From assembly GCA_017509605.1 (NCBI GenBank), contig JAFWPH010000048.1, forward strand, positions 1 to 56,473: a stretch of DNA of 56,473 nt, written 5' to 3'. Positions within the stretch are counted from its first letter, which is position 1. Every line of letters begins with the position of its first letter. The notes beneath the pieces were generated by a model. It was given only the letters and a program-made list of their open reading frames with translations. It was not told where the DNA came from and did not search any database. The stretch is from Bacteroidaceae bacterium. Lineage in GTDB: Bacteria; Bacteroidota; Bacteroidia; Bacteroidales; Bacteroidaceae. The position numbers and the translations under genes were made by a program. Below are positions 36,681 through 46,443 of this stretch, in pieces.

Positions 36681-37472
36681 ATGCGCAGGACATGGACTAT
36701 CGCGCTGATGTTGATTTCATGTGTTGCCAAAACGCACGCCATCGAATTCAACGACACAGTGGTGGTCGATAGCGGAGTGGTCGTGGTCACCGTACCCGAA
36801 GACGAATGGAACTTCGAAATGCCTGTGGACTCCGCTTTGGACGACAGCATCAGACAACTCAATGAGCAGAACATACGCAGCCAGCAACAACATGCCGACA
36901 CTGCGCGCATCACGCTCCAACTCGATTCCATCGTTTACCTCAACGAGATCAGAAGCCGATGGATACCCAACCCCAAAAAGGCCATGTGGCTCGCCCTCGT
37001 CATACCAGGAGGAGGACAGATCTACAACCGCAAGTATTGGAAACTGCCCTTGGTATATGGAGGATTTGTCGGATGTATGTATGCGCTGCATTGGAACAAC
37101 ACCATGTATAGGGACTACTCCCAAGCATACATCGACATCATGGACACAGACCCCAACACCAAGAGTTATGAGAACTTTCTGCCGCCTGGGTACGACATCA
37201 ACACAAACCTCTCAAGAATACAGAAACTGTTCCAGAACAAGAAGGACTACTATAGACGTTACCGAGACCTCAGCATCTTCGCGTTCATTGGAGTCTATCT
37301 GCTCTCTGTCGTCGATGCATACGTCGATGCAGAGCTTTCCAGTTTCGACATCAGCAGGGACCTCAGCATGAAAGTGAGACCTACCATCATCAACCGAAAG
37401 GATGGATATGGAATCACACAGACCCCTACGGGCAATAACAGTTACGGAGTGCAATGCGCACTCACCTTTTGA
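36681..37472 (+). CDS. DUF5683 membrane protein
   Basis: 263 residues from the ATG at 36681, chosen over a GTG at 36639 because it begins a normal signal sequence (MRRTWTIALMLISCVAKTHA). The conserved block is WLALVIPGGGQIYNRKYWKLPLVYGGF, with further membrane segments near YRRYRDLSIFAFIGVYLLSVVDAYVDA. DUF5683 proteins of this form commonly sit between parB and the MltD-like gene; the function is unknown, with an envelope role inferred from location. Confidence 0.8.
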   Translation: MRRTWTIALMLISCVAKTHAIEFNDTVVVDSGVVVVTVPEDEWNFEMPVDSALDDSIRQLNEQNIRSQQQHADTARITLQLDSIVYLNEIRSRWIPNPKKAMWLALVIPGGGQIYNRKYWKLPLVYGGFVGCMYALHWNNTMYRDYSQAYIDIMDTDPNTKSYENFLPPGYDINTNLSRIQKLFQNKKDYYRRYRDLSIFAFIGVYLLSVVDAYVDAELSSFDISRDLSMKVRPTIINRKDGYGITQTPTGNNSYGVQCALTF

Positions 37473-37527
37473 CGACTTTTTATTAACTCACGCCTCAACG
37501 ATAGGCACCAAAAACATATTGAATGTA

Positions 37528-38820
37528 ATGATGAAGAAAAAATGGTATATCTTGATGGCCGTTGCGGCCATGGCTTTTAGCAATGTTACGGCGCAGAATG
37601 TCATCACTGTCCAGGACGAGGACGGTGAGACCGAGGACATCGAGATGCCGGAGGGAATGACCGTCGAGGCCGACTCGGTCTTGCAGGACTTCGACAACAA
37701 GACAAGGCTTTCTGAAAGAAACGACGTACTGGTCAACGACCTTCCATACGACGACAAGGTCCTCGTGGACCGACTGGCCCATATACCGACCACCATCGAG
37801 ATGCCACTCAACAACATCACAAGAAAGTTCATCGACCAGTACTGCAACCGCATGCGCCAGTCTGTCTCCGTCATGCTCGGCAGCAGCAATTTCTATATGC
37901 CTTTCTTTGAGGAGGCACTCGAACACTATGGACTCCCACTCGAACTGAAATACCTCCCGGTCATCGAGTCCGCACTCAGACCAACAGCACAGTCACACGC
38001 GGGGGCTGTCGGACTTTGGCAGTTCATGCTTGCAACGGGTAAAAACTACGGACTCGAGGTCAACACTCTCGTCGATGAAAGAAGAGACCCCGTCAAGTCC
38101 AGCTATGCTGCCGCACACTACCTCAGCGACCTCTATGAGCGCTTCGGCGACTGGGGACTCGCAATCGCCGCTTACAACTGCGGGGAAAACGCCATCTCTA
38201 AGGCCCTGCTCAGAGCCGGAGGGGCTGAAGATGCCGACTACTGGACCGTTTACAACCTCCTGCCACGCGAAACCCGTGGCTATGTGCCCGCTTTCATCGC
38301 CGCAACCTACATCATGAATTACTACTGCGACCATGGCATCACACCCATGGAGGCATCACTGCCTACCGAAACTGACACCGTCATCGTCACCAAGGAAGTG
38401 GGATTCAACCAAATAGCGTCGGTATGTGGAGTCACTGTTGAAGAACTCAGGGCGCTCAATCCACAGTACAGACGCGATATCATCCCCGTGGATTATGCGC
38501 TCAGAATGCCAAACGATGCCATCGAGACATTCATCCTCAATGAGGACAGCATTTATGCCTCTGGGCCCGTCATCAGAAGAAAGATCATCGACGACATCAA
38601 TGAGGCACCCGCCACAACTGCCAGGGCAAAAACGACTACAAGGACACGGACCACGGCTAAACGCGCAACAAGGAACACACGGGCACGCGCAAAGACCACT
38701 GCAAGAAGCAGGAAAACTACAGCAAGACGGTCCACAGCTAAGAAAACCACGGCAAGAAAATCCACTGCCAAGCGCTCTACTGCAAAGAAGAAGACTGCTT
38801 CAAGGAAAAGAAGACGATAG
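37528..38820 (+). CDS. MltD-like lytic transglycosylase with basic tail
   Basis: 430 residues with a signal peptide (ending VTAQ, about 23). The SLT domain has catalytic Glu147 (YLPVIESAL) and downstream motifs (AVGLWQFM, AIAAYNCGE), so it should cleave peptidoglycan strands to anhydro-muropeptides. One LysM-like region follows (VGFNQIASVCGVTVEELRALNP). The last 70 or so residues are almost only Lys, Arg, Thr, Ala and Ser, like histone H1 tails (RSTAKKTTARKSTAKRS), which could bind anionic wall or envelope polymers. The in-frame ORF extends left into the previous gene, but the ATG at 37528 begins the signal peptide. Confidence 0.88.
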   Translation: MMKKKWYILMAVAAMAFSNVTAQNVITVQDEDGETEDIEMPEGMTVEADSVLQDFDNKTRLSERNDVLVNDLPYDDKVLVDRLAHIPTTIEMPLNNITRKFIDQYCNRMRQSVSVMLGSSNFYMPFFEEALEHYGLPLELKYLPVIESALRPTAQSHAGAVGLWQFMLATGKNYGLEVNTLVDERRDPVKSSYAAAHYLSDLYERFGDWGLAIAAYNCGENAISKALLRAGGAEDADYWTVYNLLPRETRGYVPAFIAATYIMNYYCDHGITPMEASLPTETDTVIVTKEVGFNQIASVCGVTVEELRALNPQYRRDIIPVDYALRMPNDAIETFILNEDSIYASGPVIRRKIIDDINEAPATTARAKTTTRTRTTAKRATRNTRARAKTTARSRKTTARRSTAKKTTARKSTAKRSTAKKKTASRKRRR

Positions 38821-38881
38821 CCGACAAAGCCAAGTCTGAAAAACTACACTCGAGAATTCAGGGTTAAAGCAAGGAAAGCCT

Positions 38882-41122
38882 ATGGATGCGGAAATGAACA
38901 AAGATGAAGTGTATGACAAGATAGTCGAGGAAGAGTTCAATAAACTCATCGAGGCCTATCTTGCCTCACCACACAGGAGAAAGGTGGAAATCATCACCAA
39001 GGCGTTCAACTTCGCCAAACATGCGCACAAGGGAGTCAAACGACTCTCGGGTGAACCCTATATCATGCATCCTATTGCCGTCGCGCAAATCGTATGCTCC
39101 GACATCGGACTCGGCTCAACTTCCATCTGTGCCGCACTCCTTCACGATGTCGTCGAGGATACCGACTACACAGTCGAGGACATAGAGAATATGTTCGGAC
39201 AGAAAATAGCCAAAATCGTTGACGGACTCACCAAAATCTCAGGAGGCATCTTCGGTGACCACGCATCTGCTCAGGCGGAGAACTTCAAGAAACTCCTGCT
39301 CACCATGAGCGACGACATCAGGGTCATACTCATCAAGATGGCCGACAGACTCCACAACATGAGGACTCTCGGATCACAACCGCTCAACAAAAGGTACAAG
39401 ATCGCTGGAGAGACGCTCTATATCTACGCACCCCTTGCTAACCGTCTCGGACTCAATGCCATCAAAAGCGAACTTGAGGACCTCAGCTTCAGATACGAAC
39501 ATCCACAGGAGTACGAGGATATTGCCAACAAACTCAAGGACACCGAGGATCACCGCAACATGATCTTCGAACATTTCACGGCGCCCATCAGAACCATACT
39601 CGACGCCAAGGGAATCAACTACGAAATCAAGGCGAGGGTCAAAACACCGTACTCCATCTGGTCCAAGATGCAGAACAAGCATCTACCGTTTGAGGAAATC
39701 TACGACATCCTCGCCGTCAGAATCATTTTCGAACCCACATCTGAAGGTAGCGACAATACCGACTGCTTCTCTATATATGTAGCACTCACACAAATCTACA
39801 AGTCCCACCCCGACAGAATACGCGACTGGGTCAGCCACCCGAAAGCCAATGGATACCAGGCGCTTCATGTCACGCTCATGAGCAACGACGGTGAGTGGAT
39901 AGAGGTACAGATCAGGTCCCAGAAGATGAACGAGGTCGCCGAAAGAGGATTCGCGGCTCACTGGAAGTACAAGGAGGGCAACGACACCAAGAACGGCAGC
40001 GAGGCCGAACTCGACAAATGGCTCACAACCATCAAGGAAATACTCGACGACCCACAACCCGACGCCATCGACTTCCTCGACACCATCAAACTCAACCTCT
40101 TCGCATCCGAAATCTTCGTGTTCACACCTAAAGGAGAGTTCCGAACCATGCCCACAGGATCCACTGTGCTCGACTTCGCCTTCACCATCCATACTTTCGT
40201 GGGGAGCCACTGTATTGGTGCGAAGGTCAACCACAAACTGGTCCCCATGAGCTACAAACTGTCAAGCGGAGACCAAGTCGAAGTCATCATCTCCAACTCG
40301 CAACACGTCACACACAAGTGGCTCGAAATGGTCACTACGGCTAAGGCCAGGACCAAGATATCTTCTATCCTCAGAAAAGAAGAGAGAGAGGCCAGAAACA
40401 AAGGTGAGGAGATGGTCAATGAGTTCCTGCTCAAGGAAGAGATAGAACAGAGCTCAGAGAATATGGAGAAACTCGCGAGGTACCATGAGTTCAATAAACT
40501 GGATACCTTCCTCGTGAATGTGGGGCAGGGGAAAATCAAACTCGGTAGCGCTGACAAGGACTTCCTTGTCAATGGAGCCAATGGAGGACGAAACTGGCGT
40601 AATATCTTCAGGTTCGGACGCAGAAACAAGGATGAGAAGAAAGACGAGACCGTCAACACCGAAGTCGTGGACAGAAAGAAGGTGCTCGACCTCACAGAGG
40701 AAACAATCAGGTCAAGATATGTCCTGGCCGAGTGCTGCAAACCCATTCCGGGAGACCAGGTCATGGGATATATCGACGACGACAACAGAATCATCATCCA
40801 TAAGGTGGACTGCTCCCTCGGAGCTCTACTTAAAAGCAGCCACGGAAACAGAATCCTCAGCGCTAACTGGAACATGAAACGGGAACTGCTCTTCCCGGCG
40901 TCAATCTACATCAAGGGGCTTGACAGAATAGGTTTGCTCAACCAAATCACTCAGGTCATCTCTCAACTACGAAACGTCAACATACGCAAACTGCAAATCG
41001 AATCCGACAACGGACTCTTCGAAGGCAAAATCCAGATGTTTGTCCACGACACAACCGACCTCAGCGCCATCATTGCCGACCTCAAGAAAATACAGAACGT
41101 CAAGGAAGTATCGCGCATTTAG
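38882..41122 (+). CDS. RelA/SpoT-family (p)ppGpp synthetase/hydrolase
   Basis: 746 residues with a full RSH layout. The N-terminal HD hydrolase domain has HPIAVAQ and HDVVEDT (about 60-95). The synthetase domain has RVKTPYSIWSKM, YDILAVRIIF and GYQALHVT (about 245-345). A TGS domain (FVFTPKGEFRTMPTGSTVLDFAF, about 410) and a C-terminal ACT domain (the last 80 residues) follow. The intact HD motif suggests it can also hydrolyse the alarmone, so it is probably bifunctional. It controls the stringent response. Confidence 0.94.
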   Translation: MDAEMNKDEVYDKIVEEEFNKLIEAYLASPHRRKVEIITKAFNFAKHAHKGVKRLSGEPYIMHPIAVAQIVCSDIGLGSTSICAALLHDVVEDTDYTVEDIENMFGQKIAKIVDGLTKISGGIFGDHASAQAENFKKLLLTMSDDIRVILIKMADRLHNMRTLGSQPLNKRYKIAGETLYIYAPLANRLGLNAIKSELEDLSFRYEHPQEYEDIANKLKDTEDHRNMIFEHFTAPIRTILDAKGINYEIKARVKTPYSIWSKMQNKHLPFEEIYDILAVRIIFEPTSEGSDNTDCFSIYVALTQIYKSHPDRIRDWVSHPKANGYQALHVTLMSNDGEWIEVQIRSQKMNEVAERGFAAHWKYKEGNDTKNGSEAELDKWLTTIKEILDDPQPDAIDFLDTIKLNLFASEIFVFTPKGEFRTMPTGSTVLDFAFTIHTFVGSHCIGAKVNHKLVPMSYKLSSGDQVEVIISNSQHVTHKWLEMVTTAKARTKISSILRKEEREARNKGEEMVNEFLLKEEIEQSSENMEKLARYHEFNKLDTFLVNVGQGKIKLGSADKDFLVNGANGGRNWRNIFRFGRRNKDEKKDETVNTEVVDRKKVLDLTEETIRSRYVLAECCKPIPGDQVMGYIDDDNRIIIHKVDCSLGALLKSSHGNRILSANWNMKRELLFPASIYIKGLDRIGLLNQITQVISQLRNVNIRKLQIESDNGLFEGKIQMFVHDTTDLSAIIADLKKIQNVKEVSRI

Positions 41123-41171
41123 CCTCGTTACTCGGGACTCAACATCGTTATGCCCAAAACGATAAAGACTA

Positions 41172-42116
41172 ATGAAATCAATTTGTAATCTGATCTCCAA
41201 ACACATGGCCATCCTCGTCCTTGTCGCCGCGGTATTGGCCATGTTCTTTCCTGATTTTTTCCGACAGGTCAAGCCTACAGTCATCAACCCCCTGCTCGGA
41301 CTGGTGATGTTCGGCATGGGATTGACACTCAATCTCGATGACTTCAAGGTGGTCTTCAGCCGGCCGAAGGATGTGATTGCGGGATGTGTCGCCCAGTTTA
41401 CCATCATGCCCCTCTTGGCATGGACATTGGCGCGCGTCTTCCAGCTCGACAACGCCTTGGCGCTCGGAGTGATCCTCGTCGGATGCTGCCCTGGTGGAAC
41501 TGCGTCAAATGTTATAACCTATCTGGCCAAAGGCGACCTCGCCCTGTCCGTCGGAATGACGGGAGTATCTACCATTCTCGCGCCACTGCTTACTCCTTTG
41601 CTTACATGGATGCTTGCAGGCGAAAGAGTGGAGGTCGATGTCTTGAGCATGCTGCTCAGCATCCTGTGGGTGGTCATTCTACCAATAGTGGCGGGCTTCA
41701 TCATCAAGAAGATATTGCCTAAGACCACACAAAAGACCGTGGCTTATCTGCCCGCTTTCTCCACCATCGTCATTGCCGTCATCGTCATGGTTGTCATAGC
41801 ACATAATGCGGAAAAACTCATGCAAGGAAGCTGGGTGGTCATCATTGTTATCCTCCTGCACAACGGCTGCGGACTGGCCCTCGGATTCCTCATCGGATGC
41901 CTTTTGGGCATGGAACGGAAGAAGAGAGTCGCCGTCTCCATTGAGGTCGGAATGCAGAACAGCGGACTGGCTTCCAGCCTCGCCACCATGCACTTCGCCG
42001 CATATCCCATGGCTACTATCCCAGGAGCGCTCTTCAGCGTCTGGCACAACATCTCCGGAGCCCTCCTCGCTAAAATCTACGCGCACAAAGCCGAAGCCAC
42101 AACCGTAACCACTTAA
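41172..42116 (+). CDS. Bile acid:sodium symporter (BASS) family transporter
   Basis: 314 residues with about nine or ten membrane helices. Family motifs are visible: GLVMFGMGLTLN near residue 42, a CCPGGTASN segment (about 104-112), which forms part of the sodium site, and EVGMQNSGLA near residue 258. Members move bile acids or other organic anions (pantoate, pyruvate) with sodium; the substrate cannot be told here. It follows the RSH gene by 49 bases. Confidence 0.9.
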   Translation: MKSICNLISKHMAILVLVAAVLAMFFPDFFRQVKPTVINPLLGLVMFGMGLTLNLDDFKVVFSRPKDVIAGCVAQFTIMPLLAWTLARVFQLDNALALGVILVGCCPGGTASNVITYLAKGDLALSVGMTGVSTILAPLLTPLLTWMLAGERVEVDVLSMLLSILWVVILPIVAGFIIKKILPKTTQKTVAYLPAFSTIVIAVIVMVVIAHNAEKLMQGSWVVIIVILLHNGCGLALGFLIGCLLGMERKKRVAVSIEVGMQNSGLASSLATMHFAAYPMATIPGALFSVWHNISGALLAKIYAHKAEATTVTT

Positions 42117-42142
42117 GGGCATCGGTTTCACCTCTCGTGGGT

Positions 42143-42213
42143 TGTCAAAATAGATGAAGTGCGCTTAATTGCATTTTTCTCGTCCGAAGGACGACTAAAT
42201 TCACATTTTGACA
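42143..42213 (+). terminator. Nested inverted repeats after the BASS gene
   Basis: Outer arms TGTCAAAAT (42143-42151) and ATTTTGACA (42205-42213) enclose an inner hairpin CGTCC-GAA-GGACG (42181-42193). It may terminate the upstream transcription unit. The large AT-rich outer stem is unusual for a terminator, so a dispersed repeat is also possible. Confidence 0.45.
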
Positions 42214-42276
42214 CACCCCCGACTCTAAACGATACTGCAACCGGACAACTTTTTTTGACAAAATATCCACCTTTTA

Positions 42277-42308
42277 TTTGCTCGTGTTCCGTAAATGTGT
42301 TACATTTG
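42277..42308 (+). promoter_or_regulatory. Promoter of the zinc-ribbon membrane protein
   Basis: TTTG (42277-42280) and TACATTTG (42301-42308), 20 bp apart. It places the transcript start near 42315 and so excludes the upstream ATG at 42295; the gene begins at 42337. Confidence 0.75.
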
Positions 42309-42336
42309 CGTAATAACTAACCAAAACACTATAGGT

Positions 42337-43095
42337 ATGAGATATTGTTCAAATTGCGGCACCCAACTCGCCGACGACGCAAGATTTTGCAACAACTGCG
42401 GAACACCCGTTGGTAACAGCGACCCAAACCCCAACCAAACGACGAATTACCAACCTGGCAACAACCCACAACAATTAGACGAAGAGACCCTCAAACAGGG
42501 TGTCGTCCTCTGCGCCGACGGAAAGTACCGGTGGATTTACGAGTTGAACATGTGGACCAATCCGTCTATTCTGTTCGTCGTACTCAAAATTTTCGGGTGG
42601 ATATTTCTCGGACTCTTTGCTTTCATCTTCATACTTCAACTATTTGAGGGAACCTCATGGAGTGATATCTGGGGGTTCTTCAAAGGCATGCTTATTTTCA
42701 TGGCTGTCTTTTACGTTGTCATACTACTCGGCTATGCCCTACTTGCACTCATCTATGGCGGTAAGTACATCGTGCTCTTCGAAATGGATGAAAGTGGGGT
42801 AGTACACCGACAGATGAAGTCGCAGTTCAAGAAATCGGAGGCCATAGGATGGCTCACGGCCATGGTCGGAGCAATGGCTGGAAGACCCACAACAATGGGA
42901 GCCGGCATTCTTGCTGCTACTCGTTCAACCATGGCATCCGATTTCGCCTCTGTTCGTAGTGTCCAGCCATACAAGAGTCGCAACCTCATCAAGGTCAATG
43001 AACTGCTCTCCAAAAACCAGGTCTATGTCAACGCCGAGTACTTCGACTTCGTCTATGATTACATCCGTTCACATTGCCCAAAACTCAACAAGTAA
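42337..43095 (+). CDS. Zinc-ribbon membrane protein
   Basis: 252 residues. The first 21 hold a zinc-ribbon (CSNC and CNNC at 4-7 and 18-21), followed by a Pro/Asn/Gln-rich linker, two membrane segments (about 83-106 and 117-142), and a cytoplasmic domain of about 110 residues. Such double-CxxC modules at the N-terminus of membrane proteins are common and their role is unknown. The start is set by the promoter at 42277-42308. It is the last clearly intact chromosomal-core gene before the accessory region. Confidence 0.75.
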   Translation: MRYCSNCGTQLADDARFCNNCGTPVGNSDPNPNQTTNYQPGNNPQQLDEETLKQGVVLCADGKYRWIYELNMWTNPSILFVVLKIFGWIFLGLFAFIFILQLFEGTSWSDIWGFFKGMLIFMAVFYVVILLGYALLALIYGGKYIVLFEMDESGVVHRQMKSQFKKSEAIGWLTAMVGAMAGRPTTMGAGILAATRSTMASDFASVRSVQPYKSRNLIKVNELLSKNQVYVNAEYFDFVYDYIRSHCPKLNK

Positions 43096-43228
43096 GCCGT
43101 TCCTACCTACCACAACCTGACAAGAACGGCTACACCAACACACTCATCACCACAGTCGGTCACCCGTTATTGCTGGTAATAAAGAATACTACGTCAACAA
43201 TGTTTACATTGGTACCGATGTTACCGAT

Positions 43229-44047
43229 ATGACAAATAATGGAGATGTCACAATTTCAAATGGTGCGAACGTCTGCATCAACCACGCCGGAGTTGTCATA
43301 CTCAATGGTACAATAAACATAGAAGAAGGAACGACTTGTCTTTATGCCAACGACGACACAGCTGATGCAAGAACCATAGCGGCTCTTGCTCTGATGAAGG
43401 GACAAATAACCAGTCTGTCCAAGTACAATTATGAAGGTATCCTCGAAGACTGCACCAGCCTGTATGGGGGAGAGGGAGCGTACGACTATTACATACCCGC
43501 CAGCCTTCGACCGGTCCCTGCCTTGATGGCTGCACATGAGCTCGACCTCGCACCCTACGAAAACAAGACGACTGTCACAACGGTATGTCTTGACGGCAGA
43601 CTGCGTATTGGGGTCAAGGCTGACAGTAATAACATCTGGTCTTTCTTCGACAATTTCTCGCTCTACCGCGTTGACGACAAGTACATGGAGCGCGATGAGC
43701 TCAACTACCAGATAGAATGTTACATCACTTCAGCCAATGGGGCAATTGGGATGATACAGGATGCAGACCTCAAGTCGCTACTTGCCAACGCCGTGCAACA
43801 AGGCGAGCATGCACTGGACATTAACGACAGAGAAGCCAAGCTCTCTGCCTTGAAAGCACTGAAACAAGCTATTGAGGAAACCGACAAGGCAACAGGTCTT
43901 GACAAGGTTGATGAAGGCGAGCAATCATCAAAAGTAGCGGTAATAAGCATTTTCTCACCTGCTGGCACTCAGACCAAGTATTTCCAAAAAGGCATCCACA
44001 TCATCCGCCACAGCGACGGGATGGTCAAGAAGGTCTTTACAAGATAG
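43229..44047 (+). pseudogene. 5'-truncated secreted/adhesin-like fragment
   Basis: The 272-codon frame begins without a signal peptide, and homologous-looking sequence continues upstream of the first ATG (reading NKEYYVNNVYIGTD), so the 5' end is missing. The N-terminal 45 residues look like beta-helix repeats (NGDVTISNGANVCIN). The middle has a short carbohydrate-binding-like strand set (DGRLRIGVKAD...WSFFDNFSLYRVDD). The end (KGIHIIRHSDGMVKKVF) resembles C-terminal tails of secreted Prevotella proteins. It is probably a recombined remnant of one or two surface-protein genes. Confidence 0.55.
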
Positions 44048-44271
44048 AAGCAACAGAAGCCGCTGAAAAGCTGCGGAACAACGTGTCCATCGGACATCTG
44101 ATATTGAATGGCGGTTCCATTTATAACGCGACTGTCATAGTAAGGGCTGGCGGAGAAGGGCATCTTGAGAATGACCGAAAGATAATCGGACGCTCCGAGA
44201 ACACTCTTGTTATGGAGCAAGGCGCTGTGTTTGAAATGGTGTCCGGAGAGATAAAACAATATAACAGGTAG
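44035..44271 (+). pseudogene. Second adhesin-like fragment
   Basis: In a different frame, overlapping the end of the previous ORF, the sequence reads LYKIEATEAAEKLRNNV and then GHLILNGGSIYNATVIVRAGG, again beta-helix-like. There is no ATG at its beginning (first usable codon GTG 44083) and it stops at 44271. It is best read as a piece of another gene joined here by rearrangement or frameshift. The next 277 bases show nothing convincing. Confidence 0.45.
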
Positions 44272-44548
44272 ATATGATGAGAAGAGTTTTTTATAATTGT
44301 ATTCCTGTCTGTTGGATTTGTTAAGTCCATGGCTTTATACCCGTCTTTGCCATAGTTTTTGCCACACTGGAAAAGACACACGGCGCCTATTATTGGAAGG
44401 ATAAGATAATCCTCTTCCTCTTTTGTGCTATGACATTAGCATGAAAAGGATAGTTGAGTAGTGAAGACGACGAAAAAGGTATGTTCTTGCTGCTTATTCG
44501 ACGGATTATTTGTAAATTGCACCGTGAAAAACAAACGAAGCACAAAAT

Positions 44549-45727
44549 ATGGACACCCTCATATTCAAATCTACAAGAATCTTGCCGAGGATTATCGCCC
44601 CGTTGACATTAATGGTGGCACTATTGTTTTCTGCGTGTACTTCTGACCCGCAAACGGAGGCCTTGCTTCTGCGTGCCGATTCCTTCATGGAATCCCATCC
44701 CGACACCGCATACCGTCTGCTCGACTCCATTGCTCCTTACATGTACGGTAAGCCCGAGGCTCTGAGGATGCGTCACCTGCTGCTCGCAGCCCACGCGCAG
44801 AACAAACTCTATATCCCCTTCACCACCGACAGTATAATGAAGGTCGTCGCGGAATACTACGACCACCACGGCACGTCCAACGAGCGCATGCTCGCCCACC
44901 ATCTCCTGGGATGCACCTACAGGGACATGAAAGACTATCCTGCTGCACTGTCTTGTCTGTACGACGCCATAGAATGTGCCGACACTCTCGATACGGATTG
45001 CAACCATATATACCTTTCGAACATCTATATCCAAATGTATGAGTTGTTCTACAACCAGTATATGCAGACAAAAGCCTTGGAGGCACTGCAACAAGCCCGC
45101 CATCACGCAGAAAAGGCTGGCGACAGATACAGGGCAGGTCAATGCGTGAACATTATGTCAAGGATTTATTTTATGCTTGACGACACTGTGAATATGCTTG
45201 AGACATCACGCGAGGCAAGAACGCTGTTGTTGGCAGAAAGCCGTCATCAGGAAGCCGCGAGAACCTACAATTCCGATATCTTGGTGGCGGTGGAGAGAAG
45301 CGAATACGACAGCGCGCGGACTTTGATGAACGTTTACGAGACGGAATCAGGACTCTTTGACGATAAAGGTGACATCCAAACAGGGTATGAGGAGTATTAC
45401 TACATCAAAGGTATGTACTATCTCGGTCTGAATAGAACTGACAGCGCTGAGATTTGTTTTCGAAAACTGGGCCATTCTGATTATATCTTGGATGCCCAAA
45501 AGGGATTGCTGGAACTTTACAAGAAAAAGAAGGATACAGACTCCATTATAAAATACTCGACGATTTACGAGGAATCGCTGAATATATGGGTGAACAGTGT
45601 GAAGAATGAGAATGTGGGCAAAATCATAGCATCTAACAACTACAACAGGCATAAGAACCTGGCAGTTGCCAAGGAGAGAGAGGCCAACGAATCACATTTG
45701 CTCAATATGTTCTTCTTTTTGCACTAG
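44549..45727 (+). CDS. TPR lipoprotein part of a split TPR-HTH regulator
   Basis: 392 codons. A lipoprotein-type signal (FSAC, about residue 30) is followed by at least five helical TPR-like repeats (ALSCLYDAIECADTLD, ALEALQQARHHAEKAGD, DSARTLMNVYETES). The frame ends at a TAG (45725-45727) inside what should be a membrane helix (NMFFFLH). The next frame continues the helix and then reads a coiled coil and DNA-binding domain. Bacteroidetes have many intact TPR-membrane-HTH proteins of this layout, so this is the front half of a gene broken by loss of one base in a run of T at 45716-45720. It would sense a periplasmic signal. Confidence 0.7.
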   Translation: MDTLIFKSTRILPRIIAPLTLMVALLFSACTSDPQTEALLLRADSFMESHPDTAYRLLDSIAPYMYGKPEALRMRHLLLAAHAQNKLYIPFTTDSIMKVVAEYYDHHGTSNERMLAHHLLGCTYRDMKDYPAALSCLYDAIECADTLDTDCNHIYLSNIYIQMYELFYNQYMQTKALEALQQARHHAEKAGDRYRAGQCVNIMSRIYFMLDDTVNMLETSREARTLLLAESRHQEAARTYNSDILVAVERSEYDSARTLMNVYETESGLFDDKGDIQTGYEEYYYIKGMYYLGLNRTDSAEICFRKLGHSDYILDAQKGLLELYKKKKDTDSIIKYSTIYEESLNIWVNSVKNENVGKIIASNNYNRHKNLAVAKEREANESHLLNMFFFLH

Positions 45728-46443
45728 TGATGACTATTATCATCGGTGCCATAGTAGTATGGGCATACCGATGGAAGAAATCGACGGAATTAAATCTCAT
45801 GGAAAAAGATTATCAGAAGTTGACAAGGGAAAAGGAGTACCTTCTCAAAGAACTGGAATCAGCGAAGGAAGTCCATCTGCACAATGAAAAGATGATTTCG
45901 ATATTGGCCAATTTAAGAGAAGTGATGGTTGACAACTCGGAAAAAAGCACAATTATTCAACACAACATACTCAGTAAACTGACAGAAGAGATAGAAATCA
46001 GTCATAATTCCCAGGTTAATATTGTGCGTTCGAAAGAAGCGGAAATAGAGGCTCTCGGTAAACAAATTCAGGATTATAAGGAAAAACTCGGCAGAATGGA
46101 AGATAATCTTATAAATGAGAGCCATGAAATCATCGTATTGTTCAAGGAAACAGTGAAGGATTATAGGAAAGACATCATTACCGAGAGAGATTGGGAAAAA
46201 TTGTATGATGCGGTTCAAAGGTTGAATCCCAACTTTGCTGCTCAGATTTCCTCGGTGAAGGATTTGAGCGAGTATGAAAAGAAGACAGTGTTCTTACTAA
46301 TGATTGGTTTGACAAACAAAGAAATTAGCATCATGTTAGGGGCTACTCCACAAAAGGTGACAAACTGGAAGACCTACGCCAACAAAAAATTATTCTCTGA
46401 CGAATCCGCAGCAACTCTCCAAAAGAACTTGTCCGAATTATAA
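45727..46443 (+). CDS. Coiled-coil/HTH part of a split TPR-HTH regulator
   Basis: 238 codons from a GTG that overlaps the upstream stop codon by one base. The frame is also open to the left (QYVLLFALVMTIIIGAIVVWAYRW), completing the membrane helix lost from the previous ORF. A coiled coil (about 25-130) leads to a LuxR-type helix-turn-helix at the end (EKKTVFLLMIGLTNKEISIMLGATPQKVTNWK). It could be made separately through the overlapping GTG, or by frameshifting, or not at all. It is the only regulator-like gene in the accessory region. Confidence 0.7.
   Translation: MMTIIIGAIVVWAYRWKKSTELNLMEKDYQKLTREKEYLLKELESAKEVHLHNEKMISILANLREVMVDNSEKSTIIQHNILSKLTEEIEISHNSQVNIVRSKEAEIEALGKQIQDYKEKLGRMEDNLINESHEIIVLFKETVKDYRKDIITERDWEKLYDAVQRLNPNFAAQISSVKDLSEYEKKTVFLLMIGLTNKEISIMLGATPQKVTNWKTYANKKLFSDESAATLQKNLSEL

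Noticed and set aside
45712..45727. Programmed -1 ribosomal frameshift at the split regulator
   Set aside because: The sequence C TTT TTG is not a proper X XXY YYZ slippery heptamer and no strong downstream stem was seen. Loss of one T is the simpler explanation.
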